A DNA stretch of 64,000 nt from Spirulina major PCC 6313. Its GTDB lineage: Bacteria > Cyanobacteriota > Cyanobacteriia > Cyanobacteriales > Spirulinaceae. The stretch covers positions 3,934,771-3,998,770 of the forward strand of contig NZ_KV878783.1 in the NCBI RefSeq assembly GCF_001890765.1, given 5' to 3'. The translations under genes were made by a program, and so were the position numbers. This document shows, piece after piece, positions 25,685-35,368 of the stretch. The notes under the pieces are model-generated. The model did no database searches and had not been told where the DNA came from. It saw only the letters and a program-made list of their open reading frames with translations. The first letter of the stretch is position 1. Each line of letters opens with the position of its first letter.

Positions 25685-27037
25685 ATGACAGCAATAGACT
25701 CTCCATTGAATGCGATCGCCAAGGGAACCATGCCCACTGACTACGACACCGCCACATCCCTCGCCCAAGTCTGGCAAATCACCTGCCAAAAACACCGGGA
25801 TATTCTCGCCCTCTACGATCCCCACAGCACCCCAGAGGTGCGCTACACCTACGGCGAAGCCTATCGGGCCATCGAGCAGTTCGCCAGCGGTTTGCAAGCC
25901 TTGGGGGTGAAACCGGGGGATAAGGTGGCATTGTTTGCCGATAATAGCCCCCGCTGGTTAATTGCCGATCAAGGGGTGATCTTGACAGGGGCGGCGAATG
26001 TGGTGCGTTCGGCCCAAGCCGATCGCTACGAACTCCTCTATATCTATGCAGACAGTGACAGCACCGCGCTGATCGTTCAAGATTTCAAAACCTTGAAGAC
26101 CCTCCAGCCGGAACTTAGTGAGCAATCGGTCTCGGTGATTATTTTGCTGTCGGATGAAACGCCTGATCCTGAAGGGGCGGTTAGAATGCTCAACTTTGAG
26201 CAACTACTCGCCTTGGGTCAACAGCAGCCCTTGACCCCCGTGGCGATCCAACCCTCGGATCTCGTCACCTTGCTCTATACCTCCGGCACGACGGGAAAAC
26301 CCAAGGGTGTGATGCTGACCCATGGTAATTTGCTCCACCAAATCACGACGTTTATTAGTGCGATTAAACCGACGGCGGGCGATCGCGTCCTCTCCATTCT
26401 CCCCAGTTGGCATTCCTACGAGCGGACGGTGGAATATTTCCTCTTCGCCTACGGTTGTTCGCAGATGTACACCAATATTCGCTATTTCAAGCAAGACCTG
26501 GCCAGCTTTAAACCGCACTTTATGGTGGGCGTGCCGCGTCTGTGGGAATCGATCTACGAAGGGGTGCAAAAAACCTTCCGGGAAAAATCCGCTCGTCAAC
26601 AGGCGTTGATTCACTTCTTTTTTGGCTGGTCAGAAAAATACATCCTGGCGCGACGGTTGGCGGATGACCTCGATCTGTTGCGCCCCAACCCATCGGCGAG
26701 CGATCGCACCAAAGCCAAACTCAAAGCCGCCCTCCTCAAACCCCTCCATCTCTTGGGCGATCGCCTCGTTTACGGCAAAGTCCGCGCCGCCACCGGTGGC
26801 TGCATTAAATACTTCGTCAGCGGCGGCGGCTCCCTCGCCCGTCACATCGACACATTTTACGAACTGATTAACGTTCCTCTGATCGTCGGCTACGGCCTCA
26901 CCGAAACCGCCCCCGTCGCCACCGTCCGCAGTCGCGAATGTAACCTACGGGGCGCATCGGGCCCGCCGCTGCCCCACACCGAAATTCGCATCGTCCACCC
27001 CGAAACCCGCACCCCCCTCCCCGACCTAATCCTGTAG
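25685..27037 (+). pseudogene. aas: long-chain acyl-ACP synthetase, 5' part, cut by an IS4-family element
   Basis: N-terminal two-thirds of an AMP-forming fatty acid ligase. In cyanobacteria this enzyme (Aas) activates free fatty acids to acyl-ACP for recycling of lipid-derived fatty acids and uptake of exogenous ones. The P-loop 'LLYTSGTTGKPKGVML' and 'VGYGLTETAPVATVRS' are present. True coding sequence ends at 27025 (447 codons); the last four codons before the stop at 27035-27037 come from the IS end. The reading frame resumes in phase at 28519, and the joined protein would be 646 residues, the normal size. ATG 25685 is used; ATG 25733 is an alternative. The fragment lacks the C-terminal lid domain, so it should be inactive. 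Confidence 0.93.
27017..27025. repeat. 9-bp target-site duplication, left copy
   Basis: CTCCCCGAC immediately before the IS left end; the same nine bases follow the right end at 28510-28518. A 9-bp duplication fits the IS4 family and shows that the insertion is recent enough to be unaltered. Confidence 0.95.
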
Positions 27038-28509
27038 GGGTTTTACTAAGTCATATGTATTAGGGGGTTGAAGATATCCTGAGAGATAAAGCCCAGTAAG
27101 GCTATGGAGGTTAGACTATGCCCAAAATGATGAGGAGTAAGCACAGTAGAGATGTCAGAGTTTAGCCAACTCAACGCCTTCCGCCCCCAGGTAAAAAAAG
27201 TCTGAACCAAGCCTATGAACGTGCCTACGAAAAACCCAACTTGTCCTTTTCGAGTTGTATGGGCAACAGCTTTAGGCAAACAGTGGCCGGTTTGTTTGCC
27301 CGCAAGGACATGAACAGTGCAACGATGTTGTCCGGTCACGTGGCATCCACCCAAGCCCGAGTCCAAGCCAGTGAGAGTGAGTATCTCATCGCGGCTCAGG
27401 ACACAACGTACTACAACTACTCAGGTCAGACGCAGATGTCGGGATTGGGGAGAATCCAGGGTAAGGTGCGGGGACTGATGCAGCACAATGTGTTGCTCAT
27501 GGAGCAGGAGGGGCAGCCCCTAGGACTAATCCATCAACAGTACTGGACGCGAGGGGGGGCGATAGATTGGCCGTCGCCGCAAAAAGAATCTCAAAAGTGG
27601 TTCAAGGGCTTGGTTGCGGTCAACCAACAAGCCCAAGGGTCAAACCGACGGTGGGTGGTCACCTGTGACCGAGAAGGGGATATTTTCGAGTTCTTCAAAG
27701 CTGAGCGTGAGCCCAATGTGGATTTGCTGGTGCGGGTGTGTCAACCCCGCCGCGTCGAAGTGGCTGCCGCCGGAACGGTCTGTCCATTGCCGGATGTCGC
27801 TGAGCAGCTCGACGACTACGGGCAGTATTCAGTGCAGATTGAGCGGCTGTATGAGGGCAAGGGACGAACGGTAGACGTGACCTTGCAGTTGCAGGCGGCA
27901 ACCGTTTACATCTACCCGCGTCAAGATTTGAGCCCCGCTCGCCACAAGACGCAGCCCCTTACGCTGGTTATGGCTACCGAGGTCGCTTGTGTCGATGGGA
28001 AAACGCAGGTGGACTGCTTCGACGCTGACAACAGTCTGTGCTGGTCTTTGCTCACCAGTCTACCGGTGGCAACGGCAGCGGATGTCCAACGCATCCTCCG
28101 TTTCTATGCTCTGCGTTGGCGCATTGAACGGCTTCACTTCACTCTCAAGTCTGGGGCGTTAAATGTGGAGCGGCTCCAATTTGACGATGTGCATACCTTG
28201 GTCAATGCCTTAACTTTTTACTCGGTGGTCGCTTGGCGGCTTCTCGGGTTGACTTATGCCTTGCGTCAAGACCCTGAACAGTCGGCTCAGACGCTTTTTG
28301 ATGCCGATGAACTCAGGTTGTTGCATCAGCTCTCGGGCCAAGCTGTTGACTCCCTGCGACAGGCTACGCTGGCGTTGACGAAGTTAGTGGGCTTTGCTCC
28401 TTCTCGAAGGCAACCACTGCCAGGGGTCAAAGTCCTGGCTATTGCGATTGAACGTTTTTTCTTTGTTAAGCAGGGGGCTCAGGCTGTCTCCAAACCCCTA
28501 CAGGATTAG
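27026..28509 (+). mobile_element. complete IS4-family insertion sequence, 1,484 bp
   Basis: The ends are perfect 18-bp inverted repeats (CTAATCCTGTAGGGGTTT at the left, its complement at the right), flanked by identical 9-bp target repeats. It carries one transposase gene, whose stop codon TAG is the last three bases of the element. A 165-bp relic of a related element lies at 5588-5752. It is inserted in the sense direction inside aas. Confidence 0.96.
27152..28509 (+). CDS. IS4-family DDE transposase, reading frame interrupted at an A7 run
   Basis: Cuts and joins the IS ends. The main frame is open from 27199 and holds the catalytic set: D in 'YLIAAQDTTYYNY', D in 'VVTCDREGDIFEFF', and the YREK signature 'YALRWRIERLHFTLK' (Y-2-R-3-E-6-K), which defines IS4. 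The first 16 codons (MSEFSQLNAFRPQVKK, ATG 27152) lie in another frame and hit TGA at 27203. Between them is AAAAAAA at 27193-27199; reading AAA AAA in the zero frame and slipping back one base joins both parts into a 452-residue protein. This is either programmed -1 frameshifting at A_AAA_AAA or a disabling indel. An ATG at 27313 within the main frame would give a shorter product. Confidence 0.85.
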
Positions 28510-28518
28510 CTCCCCGAC
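28510..28518. repeat. 9-bp target-site duplication, right copy
   Basis: CTCCCCGAC, identical to 27017-27025; the second direct repeat made by the IS insertion into aas. Confidence 0.95.
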
Positions 28519-29118
28519 GGTGAACAGGGTCTCGTGTTGATTCGCGGCCCCCAAGTCATGCAGGGCTATTATAAAAAACCCGAAGCCACCGCCAAAGCCA
28601 TTGACCCAGAGGGTTGGTTTGACAGCGGCGATTTAGGAATGCTCACCCACGGCGGTAATCTCGTCCTCACCGGACGTGCTAAAGATACGATTGTCCTCAG
28701 CAACGGCGAAAACATTGAACCCCAACCCCTCGAAGATGTCTGTGTCCAAAGCCCCTACATTGATCAAATCATGGTCGTGGGTCAGGATCAAAAGATCCTA
28801 GGGGCGTTGATCGTGCCGAATCTCGATGCCTTGCAGCAGTGGGTGACGGAACAGGGGTTAAGCCTGACCTTGCCGGAATTGGGCGCGAGCGATCGCCAAG
28901 ACCTCGATGATCCCGCCATCCATCGCCTCTTTCAAACCGAACTGAAGCAGCGGATCAAAAATCGGCCCGGCTACCGGCGCGATGACCAAATCGCCGTTTT
29001 TCGCTTGATTCTCGCACCCTTCTCCATTGAAAATGGTTTACTCACCCAAACCCTGAAAGTCCGTCGCTCGGTAGTAACCGATCGGTATCACGCTATGATT
29101 GACGGGATGTTTTCATAA
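28519..29118 (+). pseudogene. aas: long-chain acyl-ACP synthetase, 3' part, cut off by the IS element
   Basis: C-terminal 199 codons of the fatty-acid ligase, beginning GEQGLVLIRGPQVMQGYYKK in phase with codon 447 of the 5' part. Includes the adenylation hinge and lid motifs 'GWFDSGDLGML', 'LTGRAKDTIVLSNGENIEP' and 'QRIKNRPGYRRDDQIAVFRL'. It has an internal ATG at 28534 but no ribosome-binding site, and alone it lacks the ATP-binding half. The coding sequence shows no further damage, consistent with a recent event. The ylqD-like gene follows at 29165. Confidence 0.93.
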
Positions 29119-29164
29119 TTTATCCACCGCTTTATACTGCCACTCAGAGGAACCCATTTTAGTC

Positions 29165-29605
29165 ATGGCCACCGAATTAACCATTAAGCGCCCTGTTGTC
29201 TTGAAGGTGATTGTTACCCCGCGCTGGAAAGAGGAAGTCACCCAACAACTGCAAACCCAAACCACACAACTGGATCAACAACTGCAAGACATCGATATGC
29301 AGGGGCAACGGGCGATCGCAGAAGTGCAAAAACAGGGTGTGGCCTTAACCAATCCCCAAGCACTCCAGCAAATTGAAGCGATTCAAAACCAAGTCAACCA
29401 AAAGAAAAACGAACTGCAACAACGCAAAAACCAACTGCTTCAGCAACTTGACCAACTTGAAAAAGTGGAAATGGAGCAAGAAGTAGCCCAAGGTCAGATT
29501 GACGGCACTTGTACCGTAGCCGTGGGCGACAACCTTGTGAAAAAACTCCAGGTTGAAGTCGTGGTTCGCGATGGCATTGTCCAAGAAATTCGCGGCGAAC
29601 TCTAG
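29165..29605 (+). CDS. YlqD family protein
   Basis: 146 residues from ATG 29165; the open frame upstream overlaps the aas end and is not used. A short N-terminal beta strand (IKRPVVLKVIVTPRWKEE), a long central coiled coil rich in Gln (~20-105) and a C-terminal beta region (GTCTVAVGDNLVKKLQVEVVVRDGIVQEI) match the YlqD family of unknown function. Cytoplasmic, no membrane segment. It lies 46 bp downstream of aas and may have been co-transcribed with it; the IS insertion could therefore alter its expression. Confidence 0.85.
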   Translation: MATELTIKRPVVLKVIVTPRWKEEVTQQLQTQTTQLDQQLQDIDMQGQRAIAEVQKQGVALTNPQALQQIEAIQNQVNQKKNELQQRKNQLLQQLDQLEKVEMEQEVAQGQIDGTCTVAVGDNLVKKLQVEVVVRDGIVQEIRGEL

Positions 29606-29747
29606 CCACCACAGCGGGCACACCGGTTGCCCCCCCCCATCACTCACACCGTAGCATTTGACAGCGATGAGCCAGACTTCCGCCCACTGTGCCAGTTCCC
29701 CACCCCTAGATCCTAACTTGAGGGGATAGCATCCCATGAGGCAGCTT

Positions 29748-29755
29748 GGTATGAT
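29748..29755 (+). promoter_or_regulatory. extended -10 promoter candidate upstream of the ebsA-like gene
   Basis: TGGTATGAT gives the TGn-TATGAT extended -10 pattern about 160 bp before the next ATG. The 29606-29914 stretch shows no supported gene; a second TATAAA lies at 29896-29901, close to the start. Confidence 0.3.
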
Positions 29756-29914
29756 ATGGGTGCTTCGATCTCCATCGTCCCTGCTCAGGGTGATGGATTG
29801 TCGCAAAATATCGGGTGCTAGCATCGTGAGTTTGAAGGCTCTGTCACCCTGTTACTGGAATGCGTGTCAAACTATGGTTCGGTTCTGTTGTTTGTATAAA
29901 AGGGGGCGTGCGCT

Positions 29915-30295
29915 ATGTCGATAGAAGGAATTCAATCGGCTTCAAAACAGGATGCAATGGTCTACGTTCCTTACTTTCAAGGCCAAAAGCGCAAAATGCT
30001 GCCGAAAGCGATCGGCATTTACCAAAATGGTTCCCTTGAGGGAGAGCGGATGATTGAGGGGGGGGAAAGCATTCCCTTTGTGGCGACCTGGTTTGTCTCG
30101 AAACTGCCGGCGGAATCGACCCGGTGTCGGTTGCAGTTTGATGGCAATGCGGAACTCAGCTACGAAGTGGATATGCAGAATTCCGAGTTTGTGGATCATC
30201 TGATCGGGGTGATCATGAACTACCAACGCACGAAACATACGGATTTCTCCCGTGCGTTCTATCGCAAATTATTACAAATGGATGGCTCATCATAA
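29915..30295 (+). CDS. ebsA: EbsA-like protein (type IV pilus / biofilm self-suppression)
   Basis: 126 residues. A cyanobacteria-specific small protein recognised by 'VYVPYFQGQKRKMLPKAIGIYQ'-type N-terminus, 'GGESIPFVATWFVSKLP' and the C-terminal 'HTDFSRAFYRKLLQMD'. In Synechococcus elongatus EbsA associates with the type IV pilus machinery and its loss lets cells form biofilms. Identification is from memory of the family, so moderate confidence. It lies 77 bp before a phosphotransacetylase-like gene. Confidence 0.6.
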   Translation: MSIEGIQSASKQDAMVYVPYFQGQKRKMLPKAIGIYQNGSLEGERMIEGGESIPFVATWFVSKLPAESTRCRLQFDGNAELSYEVDMQNSEFVDHLIGVIMNYQRTKHTDFSRAFYRKLLQMDGSS

Positions 30296-30371
30296 ACCGA
30301 ATCATCCAGATCGATACCCTATAAAGTATTCATTGAGTTCAGTTATTTCAGTTATAAGGAAGGAGTGAGGG

Positions 30372-31472
30372 GTGGCACAGGCCAAACACAATAAGCATCT
30401 GTTGATCGGTTCAACGATGGCCCATAGTGGCAAATCGGCGGTTATTCTCGGACTTGCCCATCAACTGAATCAGCAAGGGATTCAAATCGGCTATGGCAAG
30501 CCCTTGGGAACGTATCTCAACACGGAGGCGATCGCGCCGACGGATGCGGATGTGCAATTTATCACTGAACAGTTAGCGCTATCACCGGCTCAGACGAAAG
30601 CGCCGTTACTGACCCTCAATGCAGCGAGCTTCACTCAATATTTGCAGCCGACGAGTGAGGTGACGAATGTGATGCATTCCCTGTCGAGCTATGTGGATGA
30701 TATTGCTGGCGATTTGGTACTTCTAGAAGGGCCGGGCAGTTTGTCGGAGGGGCGACTGCTGAATTTGTCGTTGGTGCAGATGGCGGCTCAGTTGGATCTG
30801 CCGGTGTTGATGACGGCGTTGTATCATCCGGTGACGTTGATTGATGAACTGTTGGATGTGCAAGAGGCCCTGGGGGATCACCTAATGGGGGTTGTGATCA
30901 ATGATATTCCGGAGTCTGATGCGGCGGTGGTGGCGGAACAGGTGGCCCCCTATCTGGAGCGGCAAGGGATTCCGGTGTTTGCGCAACTGCCCCGCAATGG
31001 GTTGCTCCGCAGTGTGAGTGTGCGAGAGTTGGCGACCAAGTTAGAGGCCAAAGTGCTGTGCCGTCCGGATCGGTTGGATCTCATGGTTGAGAGTTTGACG
31101 ATTGGGGCGATGAATGTGAATTCTGCCCTGGAGTATTTCCGGAAGGGGCGCAATATGGCGGTGGTGACGGGGGGCGATCGCAGTGAATTGCAGCTTGCGG
31201 CCCTGGAGACTTCCACCAATTGCCTGATCCTGACGGGGCATTCTGCCCCCCAAGACTTTATCCTCAGTCGGGCGGAAGATTTAGAGATTCCGATTCTATC
31301 GGTGGATCTCGATACCTTAACAACGGTGGAAATTGCCGACCAAAGTTTTGGCCAAGTCCGCCTCCAAGAACCGATTAAAGTCCAGTGCATCCAAGAGTTG
31401 ATCCACGCCCATTTTGATACCCCGCGCTTGATGCAGGCGTTGGGGTTAGAACCTAGTCCTGTTAATGTCTGA
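30372..31472 (+). CDS. phosphotransacetylase-family protein (BioD-like and DRTGG domains)
   Basis: 366 residues, start GTG at 30372 behind AAGGAAGGAG. Residues 1-210 are a P-loop domain of the dethiobiotin-synthetase/AAA_26 type with '[18 protein letters not shown]' as nucleotide-binding loop; residues ~215-325 form a DRTGG domain ([18 protein letters not shown], '[18 protein letters not shown]'). The same two domains make up the N-terminal regulatory half of Pta, but the C-terminal catalytic phosphotransacetylase domain is absent, so the annotated family name does not imply that activity. Probably a nucleotide-sensing regulator. The next gene, ispG, starts 12 bases after. Confidence 0.85.
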   Translation: MAQAKHNKHLLIGSTMAHSGKSAVILGLAHQLNQQGIQIGYGKPLGTYLNTEAIAPTDADVQFITEQLALSPAQTKAPLLTLNAASFTQYLQPTSEVTNVMHSLSSYVDDIAGDLVLLEGPGSLSEGRLLNLSLVQMAAQLDLPVLMTALYHPVTLIDELLDVQEALGDHLMGVVINDIPESDAAVVAEQVAPYLERQGIPVFAQLPRNGLLRSVSVRELATKLEAKVLCRPDRLDLMVESLTIGAMNVNSALEYFRKGRNMAVVTGGDRSELQLAALETSTNCLILTGHSAPQDFILSRAEDLEIPILSVDLDTLTTVEIADQSFGQVRLQEPIKVQCIQELIHAHFDTPRLMQALGLEPSPVNV

Positions 31473-31483
31473 GTACAAATCCG

Positions 31484-32698
31484 ATGCAAACCCTAGACGT
31501 ACCTGTCAATTCTGCGATCGCCCTCACTGATCCCACGATTCACCGCCGCAAAACGCGCCCGGTTCCCGTGGGATCGATCACCATCGGCGGCGGCCATCCG
31601 GTGGTGGTGCAATCGATGATCAACGAAGACACCCTCGATATTGAAGGCTCTGTCGCCGCCATCCGCCGCCTCCATGAGATCGGCTGTGAAATCGTGCGGG
31701 TCACGGTTCCCAGCCTCGCCCATGCCAAAGCCCTCGCCGAGATCAAAGCGAAATTAGCCGCCACCTACCAACCCGTACCCCTAGTAGCGGATGTTCACCA
31801 CAACGGCATGAAAATTGCCCTCGAAGTGGCGAAGCATGTGGATAAAGTCCGGATTAACCCTGGGCTGTATGTATTCGAGAAGCCGAGCAGCGATCGCACC
31901 GAATACAGCCAAGCCGAATTTGATGACATCGGGGCGAAAATCCGCGCCACCCTCGAACCCCTCGTCGTCTCCCTCCGCGACCAAGGCAAATCGATGCGCA
32001 TTGGCGTTAATCATGGCTCCCTCTCCGAGCGGATGCTCTTCACCTACGGCGACACCCCCGAAGGTATGGTGGAATCTGCCCTCGAATTTATCCGCATCTG
32101 TGAATCCCTCGATTTTTATAATCTGGTGATTTCCCTCAAGGCCTCCCGCGTGCCGGTGATGTTGGCCGCCTATCGCCTCATGTGTCAGCGCATGGATGCC
32201 CTCGGAATGGACTACCCCCTCCATTTGGGCGTGACCGAAGCCGGAGATGGGGAATACGGGCGGATCAAATCCACCGCTGGCATTGGGACATTGTTGGCCG
32301 AAGGCATCGGCGACACGATCCGCGTCTCCCTCACCGAAGCCCCGGAAAAAGAAATTCCCGTCTGCTACAGCATCCTCCAAGCCCTCGGCTTGCGCAAAAC
32401 CATGGTGGAATATGTGGCCTGCCCCTCCTGTGGGCGGACATTATTCAACCTCGAAGACGTGCTTCATAAAGTCCGGGAAGCCACGAAACACCTGACTGGT
32501 TTAGACATTGCGGTGATGGGCTGCATTGTCAACGGCCCCGGCGAGATGGCCGATGCGGACTATGGCTATGTGGGGAAACAACCGGGTTTCATTTCCCTGT
32601 ATCGTGGGCGGGATGAAATCAAGAAAGTCCCCGAAGATCAAGGTGTTGAAGAACTGATTAACCTGATTAAATCTGACGATCGCTGGGTTGATCCCTAA
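31484..32698 (+). CDS. ispG: (E)-4-hydroxy-3-methylbut-2-enyl-diphosphate synthase
   Basis: 404 residues. Converts MEcPP to HMBPP in the MEP isoprenoid pathway, feeding carotenoid, chlorophyll and quinone tails. The TIM-barrel starts with '[17 protein letters not shown]'; the C-terminal domain holds the 4Fe-4S cysteines in '[12 protein letters not shown]' and '[17 protein letters not shown]'. Cyanobacterial IspG uses ferredoxin as electron donor. Twelve bases follow the DRTGG-domain gene, so co-transcription is likely; a terminator follows. Confidence 0.96.
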   Translation: MQTLDVPVNSAIALTDPTIHRRKTRPVPVGSITIGGGHPVVVQSMINEDTLDIEGSVAAIRRLHEIGCEIVRVTVPSLAHAKALAEIKAKLAATYQPVPLVADVHHNGMKIALEVAKHVDKVRINPGLYVFEKPSSDRTEYSQAEFDDIGAKIRATLEPLVVSLRDQGKSMRIGVNHGSLSERMLFTYGDTPEGMVESALEFIRICESLDFYNLVISLKASRVPVMLAAYRLMCQRMDALGMDYPLHLGVTEAGDGEYGRIKSTAGIGTLLAEGIGDTIRVSLTEAPEKEIPVCYSILQALGLRKTMVEYVACPSCGRTLFNLEDVLHKVREATKHLTGLDIAVMGCIVNGPGEMADADYGYVGKQPGFISLYRGRDEIKKVPEDQGVEELINLIKSDDRWVDP

Positions 32699-32721
32699 CT
32701 AAATTTCCCCTCTTTTTCACA

Positions 32722-32755
32722 AAACCCCCATGGCACGAACCTGCTGTGGGGGTTT
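32722..32755 (+). terminator. terminator-like hairpin after ispG
   Basis: AAACCCCCA / TGGGGGTTT stem around a 16-base loop, 24 bp after the ispG stop; no long T-run follows. Confidence 0.6.
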
Positions 32756-32822
32756 GCGATCGCACCATCGCCCCCTCTCAGCCATTGACTACAATAACAA
32801 CATCCTCTGCCCACGTTGCATC

Positions 32823-33461
32823 ATGGTTCAGATTCCCTTTGAGGCCTCAACCCGCTATCCCGACTCTGACGGTAAACCCATGGCCGAAAATACCCTGCAA
32901 TACCAATGGATTGTCCGCTTGGTGGAAAACCTCAAACGGATGTTAGCCGGTCAAAATGCCTTTGTTGCGGGAGATTTGCTGTGGTATCCAGTCCAGGCGC
33001 AACCCGGTGAGACTCCCCTTGCCCAAGCGCCGGACGCGATGGTGGTCATCGGTCGCCCGGATCACTGTCGAGGCAGTTACAAGCAATGGGACGAAGAGAA
33101 TATCGCGCCCCAGGTGGTGTTTGAAATTATTTCACCGAGTAATAGTGCGGCGGAAATGACGGCCAAGCAGGCCTTTTACATCGAACATGGGGTGTTGGAA
33201 CTGTATTTTTACAATCCGCAGTCGGAGACGTTCTGGGGGTTGGTGCGGGGCACGGTGGACGATAAACTTGAACCGGTGATGCCGCTGAATATGCCCTGGG
33301 TGTCGCCGCTGCTCCAGATTCGTTTTGAACTGTTCGAGGATGGGTTAGCCGTGTTTTATCCCGATGGTGAACCGTTCAAGACCTTGGCGGAGTTTGCCCA
33401 GGAACGCGATCGCTTGGCGGCCAAATTGCGAGAACTGGGGATTAACCCAGATGACCTGTAG
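32823..33461 (+). CDS. Uma2 family endonuclease-fold protein (paralogue 1)
   Basis: 212 residues from ATG 32823. Uma2 (DUF820) proteins have a PD-(D/E)XK fold and are multi-copy in cyanobacteria; their role is unknown, with mobile-element or repair links suggested. The core 'VAGDLLWYPVQ', 'APDAMVVIGRPD', 'APQVVFEIISPSN' contains the D and E-x-(I/V) positions; the third motif reads E-I-I rather than E-x-K, as is common in this family. It is highly similar to the gene at 35369, with an SLH-porin gene between. Its C-terminus is a helical QERDRLAAKLRELGINPDDL tail. Confidence 0.88.
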   Translation: MVQIPFEASTRYPDSDGKPMAENTLQYQWIVRLVENLKRMLAGQNAFVAGDLLWYPVQAQPGETPLAQAPDAMVVIGRPDHCRGSYKQWDEENIAPQVVFEIISPSNSAAEMTAKQAFYIEHGVLELYFYNPQSETFWGLVRGTVDDKLEPVMPLNMPWVSPLLQIRFELFEDGLAVFYPDGEPFKTLAEFAQERDRLAAKLRELGINPDDL

Positions 33462-33670
33462 CGATCGCGTCCCGTTAGGAATGGAATCGCGATCGTATTC
33501 CATGCATCACTGTTTAAGCATAGTTCGATTCAATCAATCATGACGATTTAAAGTGATGCCAAACACCCCAAATGCACAGGAATTTCGGATCAAGTCTTTT
33601 TGGATTAGGGGTGTGTGACAATTCTAAAAATGGCTAATGCGATTGTGCATCAAAATCCGCAATCTCTTGT

Positions 33671-33699
33671 CTGACAATAGTTTTAGTCGCAATTAATAA
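33671..33699 (+). promoter_or_regulatory. candidate promoter for the SLH-domain gene
   Basis: CTGACA, 17 bp, TAATAA: a good sigma70-type pair about 190 bp before the ATG, giving a long leader. The 33462-33888 stretch shows no other gene; a palindrome GGAATGGAATCGCGATCGTATTCC lies near 33479-33502. Confidence 0.4.
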
Positions 33700-33888
33700 C
33701 ACCATTAGGGCGTACAATGCGTTTATTGTTCCGTAGCCAGATCATCAACTGGACTAACCCCAGAAACTTAACAGGAACTCCATTGGTCATAACTTACAAC
33801 AAGAGCAGAAAAACCAGCACAACGGTTGATTCACTCTTTGCACTCACAACCACTGACCTCACTCTGCAATTTATAGGAGATTCCATAA

Positions 33889-35154
33889 ATGATTAACTTC
33901 AAACGCTGGCAAGCCACGACCGCCTTGATCATGACCTTGGGGATGAATGCAACGGCGATCGCACCCATTTTCGTCGCCCCGATGATTGCCTCCTCCGCTG
34001 CCCCCGCCTTGGCCCAAGCCACCCGCTTCCCCGATGTCCCCAGCACCCACTGGGCGAAAGACTACATCAATGCGTTGGTGGCTCAAAATGTATTAGCCGG
34101 TTTTCCCGATGGCACCTTCCGCCCCGATGCACCGGTGACCCGGGCGCAATATTCCTCCATGGTGCAAGCGGTGTACAACAAAACGAAGATTCGCAACGCC
34201 ATCAATTTTGCTGATGTACCCAGCAGCCATTGGGCCGCCGGTTCGATTCGGACATCCTACGAAATGGGGTTCCTCTCTGGTTATCCCGGTAATATTTTCC
34301 GTCCTGAGCAAAACATTCCCCGCGAACAAGTCCTCGTTTCCCTCGCCAACGGGTTGAACTATAGCTCGAATGCCCCGGTCAACCAAGTGCTCAATTACTA
34401 CGTGGACAACGGCTCGATTTCTAACTTTGCCCAGTCAGCAGTGGCGGCGGCAACGGAAGAACGGATGGTGGTGAACTATCCCACCCTCAACCGGTTGAAT
34501 CCGACCCGCAATGCGACCCGCGCCGAAGTTGCTGCGTTCCTCTATCAAGCCATGGTGAGTGAAGGCCGAGTGGCAGCGATTAATTCGCCCTATATTGCCA
34601 ATGCCACCCCGATCGCAACGGAATACCGTATTCCCGCCGGGACGACGATCCCCGTCAGCTACATGAAGGACAAAATCCTCTTGATGCCTGATGAAACCCT
34701 GCCCGTTACGTTCGCAGTGCGGACGAATATCACCACCCAAGATGGCAGCGTGTTGATTCCGGCGGGCAGTCAGGTGAAAGGTGAACTGCGCCCCGCTGGG
34801 GATGATGCGACCCAGTTTGTGGCTCAGGAGTTGACCTATCCGGATGGTTCGACGCGACCCTTTGCTGCGACCTCTAGCCCGATCACCAAAACCGAAACGG
34901 TACGCCGGGGTACGAATACCGGGGATCTGCTGAAAAATGCGGCGTTAGGGACGGCTGCTGCTGCTGCGATCGCTGCCGTCACCGGAGACCGGGCGATCGC
35001 CACCGAAGAACTGCTGATCGGAGCGGGAGCCGGTGCAGTATTGACCCTGATCCAAAACTTCCTCGGTCGTAACAGTGTGGATCTCCTGGTGGTGGAACCG
35101 GAAACCAACTTGAACCTCACCTTAGATGATGACTTTGTTGCCCCGGTGCAATAG
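33889..35154 (+). CDS. secreted S-layer-homology (SLH) domain protein
   Basis: 421 residues. A long signal peptide (cleavage after ...AAPALA, ~residue 42) is followed by two clear SLH repeats, 'FPDVPSTHWAKDYINALVAQ' with 'GFPDGTFRPDAPVTRAQY', and 'FADVPSSHWAAGSIRTSYEM' with 'GNIFRPEQNIPREQV', and a third weaker one up to residue ~225. SLH domains anchor proteins to peptidoglycan-linked polysaccharide. The C-terminal half is not a porin barrel but has 'AGTTIPVSY', 'VLIPAGSQVKGELRPAG' (a TrbI/type-IV-secretion-like fold) and an Ala/Gly-rich hydrophobic stretch near 360-395. Well-formed GGAG ribosome-binding site and a strong terminator after it. Confidence 0.88.
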   Translation: MINFKRWQATTALIMTLGMNATAIAPIFVAPMIASSAAPALAQATRFPDVPSTHWAKDYINALVAQNVLAGFPDGTFRPDAPVTRAQYSSMVQAVYNKTKIRNAINFADVPSSHWAAGSIRTSYEMGFLSGYPGNIFRPEQNIPREQVLVSLANGLNYSSNAPVNQVLNYYVDNGSISNFAQSAVAAATEERMVVNYPTLNRLNPTRNATRAEVAAFLYQAMVSEGRVAAINSPYIANATPIATEYRIPAGTTIPVSYMKDKILLMPDETLPVTFAVRTNITTQDGSVLIPAGSQVKGELRPAGDDATQFVAQELTYPDGSTRPFAATSSPITKTETVRRGTNTGDLLKNAALGTAAAAAIAAVTGDRAIATEELLIGAGAGAVLTLIQNFLGRNSVDLLVVEPETNLNLTLDDDFVAPVQ

Positions 35155-35236
35155 TCATGCCGTAGGATGCTGAGGCGGGCGAGTCGCTCCCTCAGCCCCG
35201 GTTTCACAGGATTTTTCTCACATCTAGCTTCAACCG

Positions 35237-35270
35237 CAATACAGATCCAGTCGGTCTGTATTGTTTTTTT
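35237..35270 (+). terminator. rho-independent terminator after the SLH gene
   Basis: CAATACAGATCC-AGTC-GGTCTGTATTG with one mismatch, followed by seven T; a textbook intrinsic terminator. Confidence 0.92.
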
Positions 35271-35368
35271 GTGGGGATTGTTGTTGTGGGGGTGCGATCG
35301 CAGGAGAAAAAGCCAAACACCTCCATTTTCGTTGCGTCATAATGAAACCATCGATATTGTGATCGCCC

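Noticed and set aside
28534-29118. Separate short acyl-activating gene starting at ATG 28534
   Set aside because: The frame joins in phase with the upstream part when the IS and one 9-bp repeat are removed; it is the end of aas, not a gene of its own.
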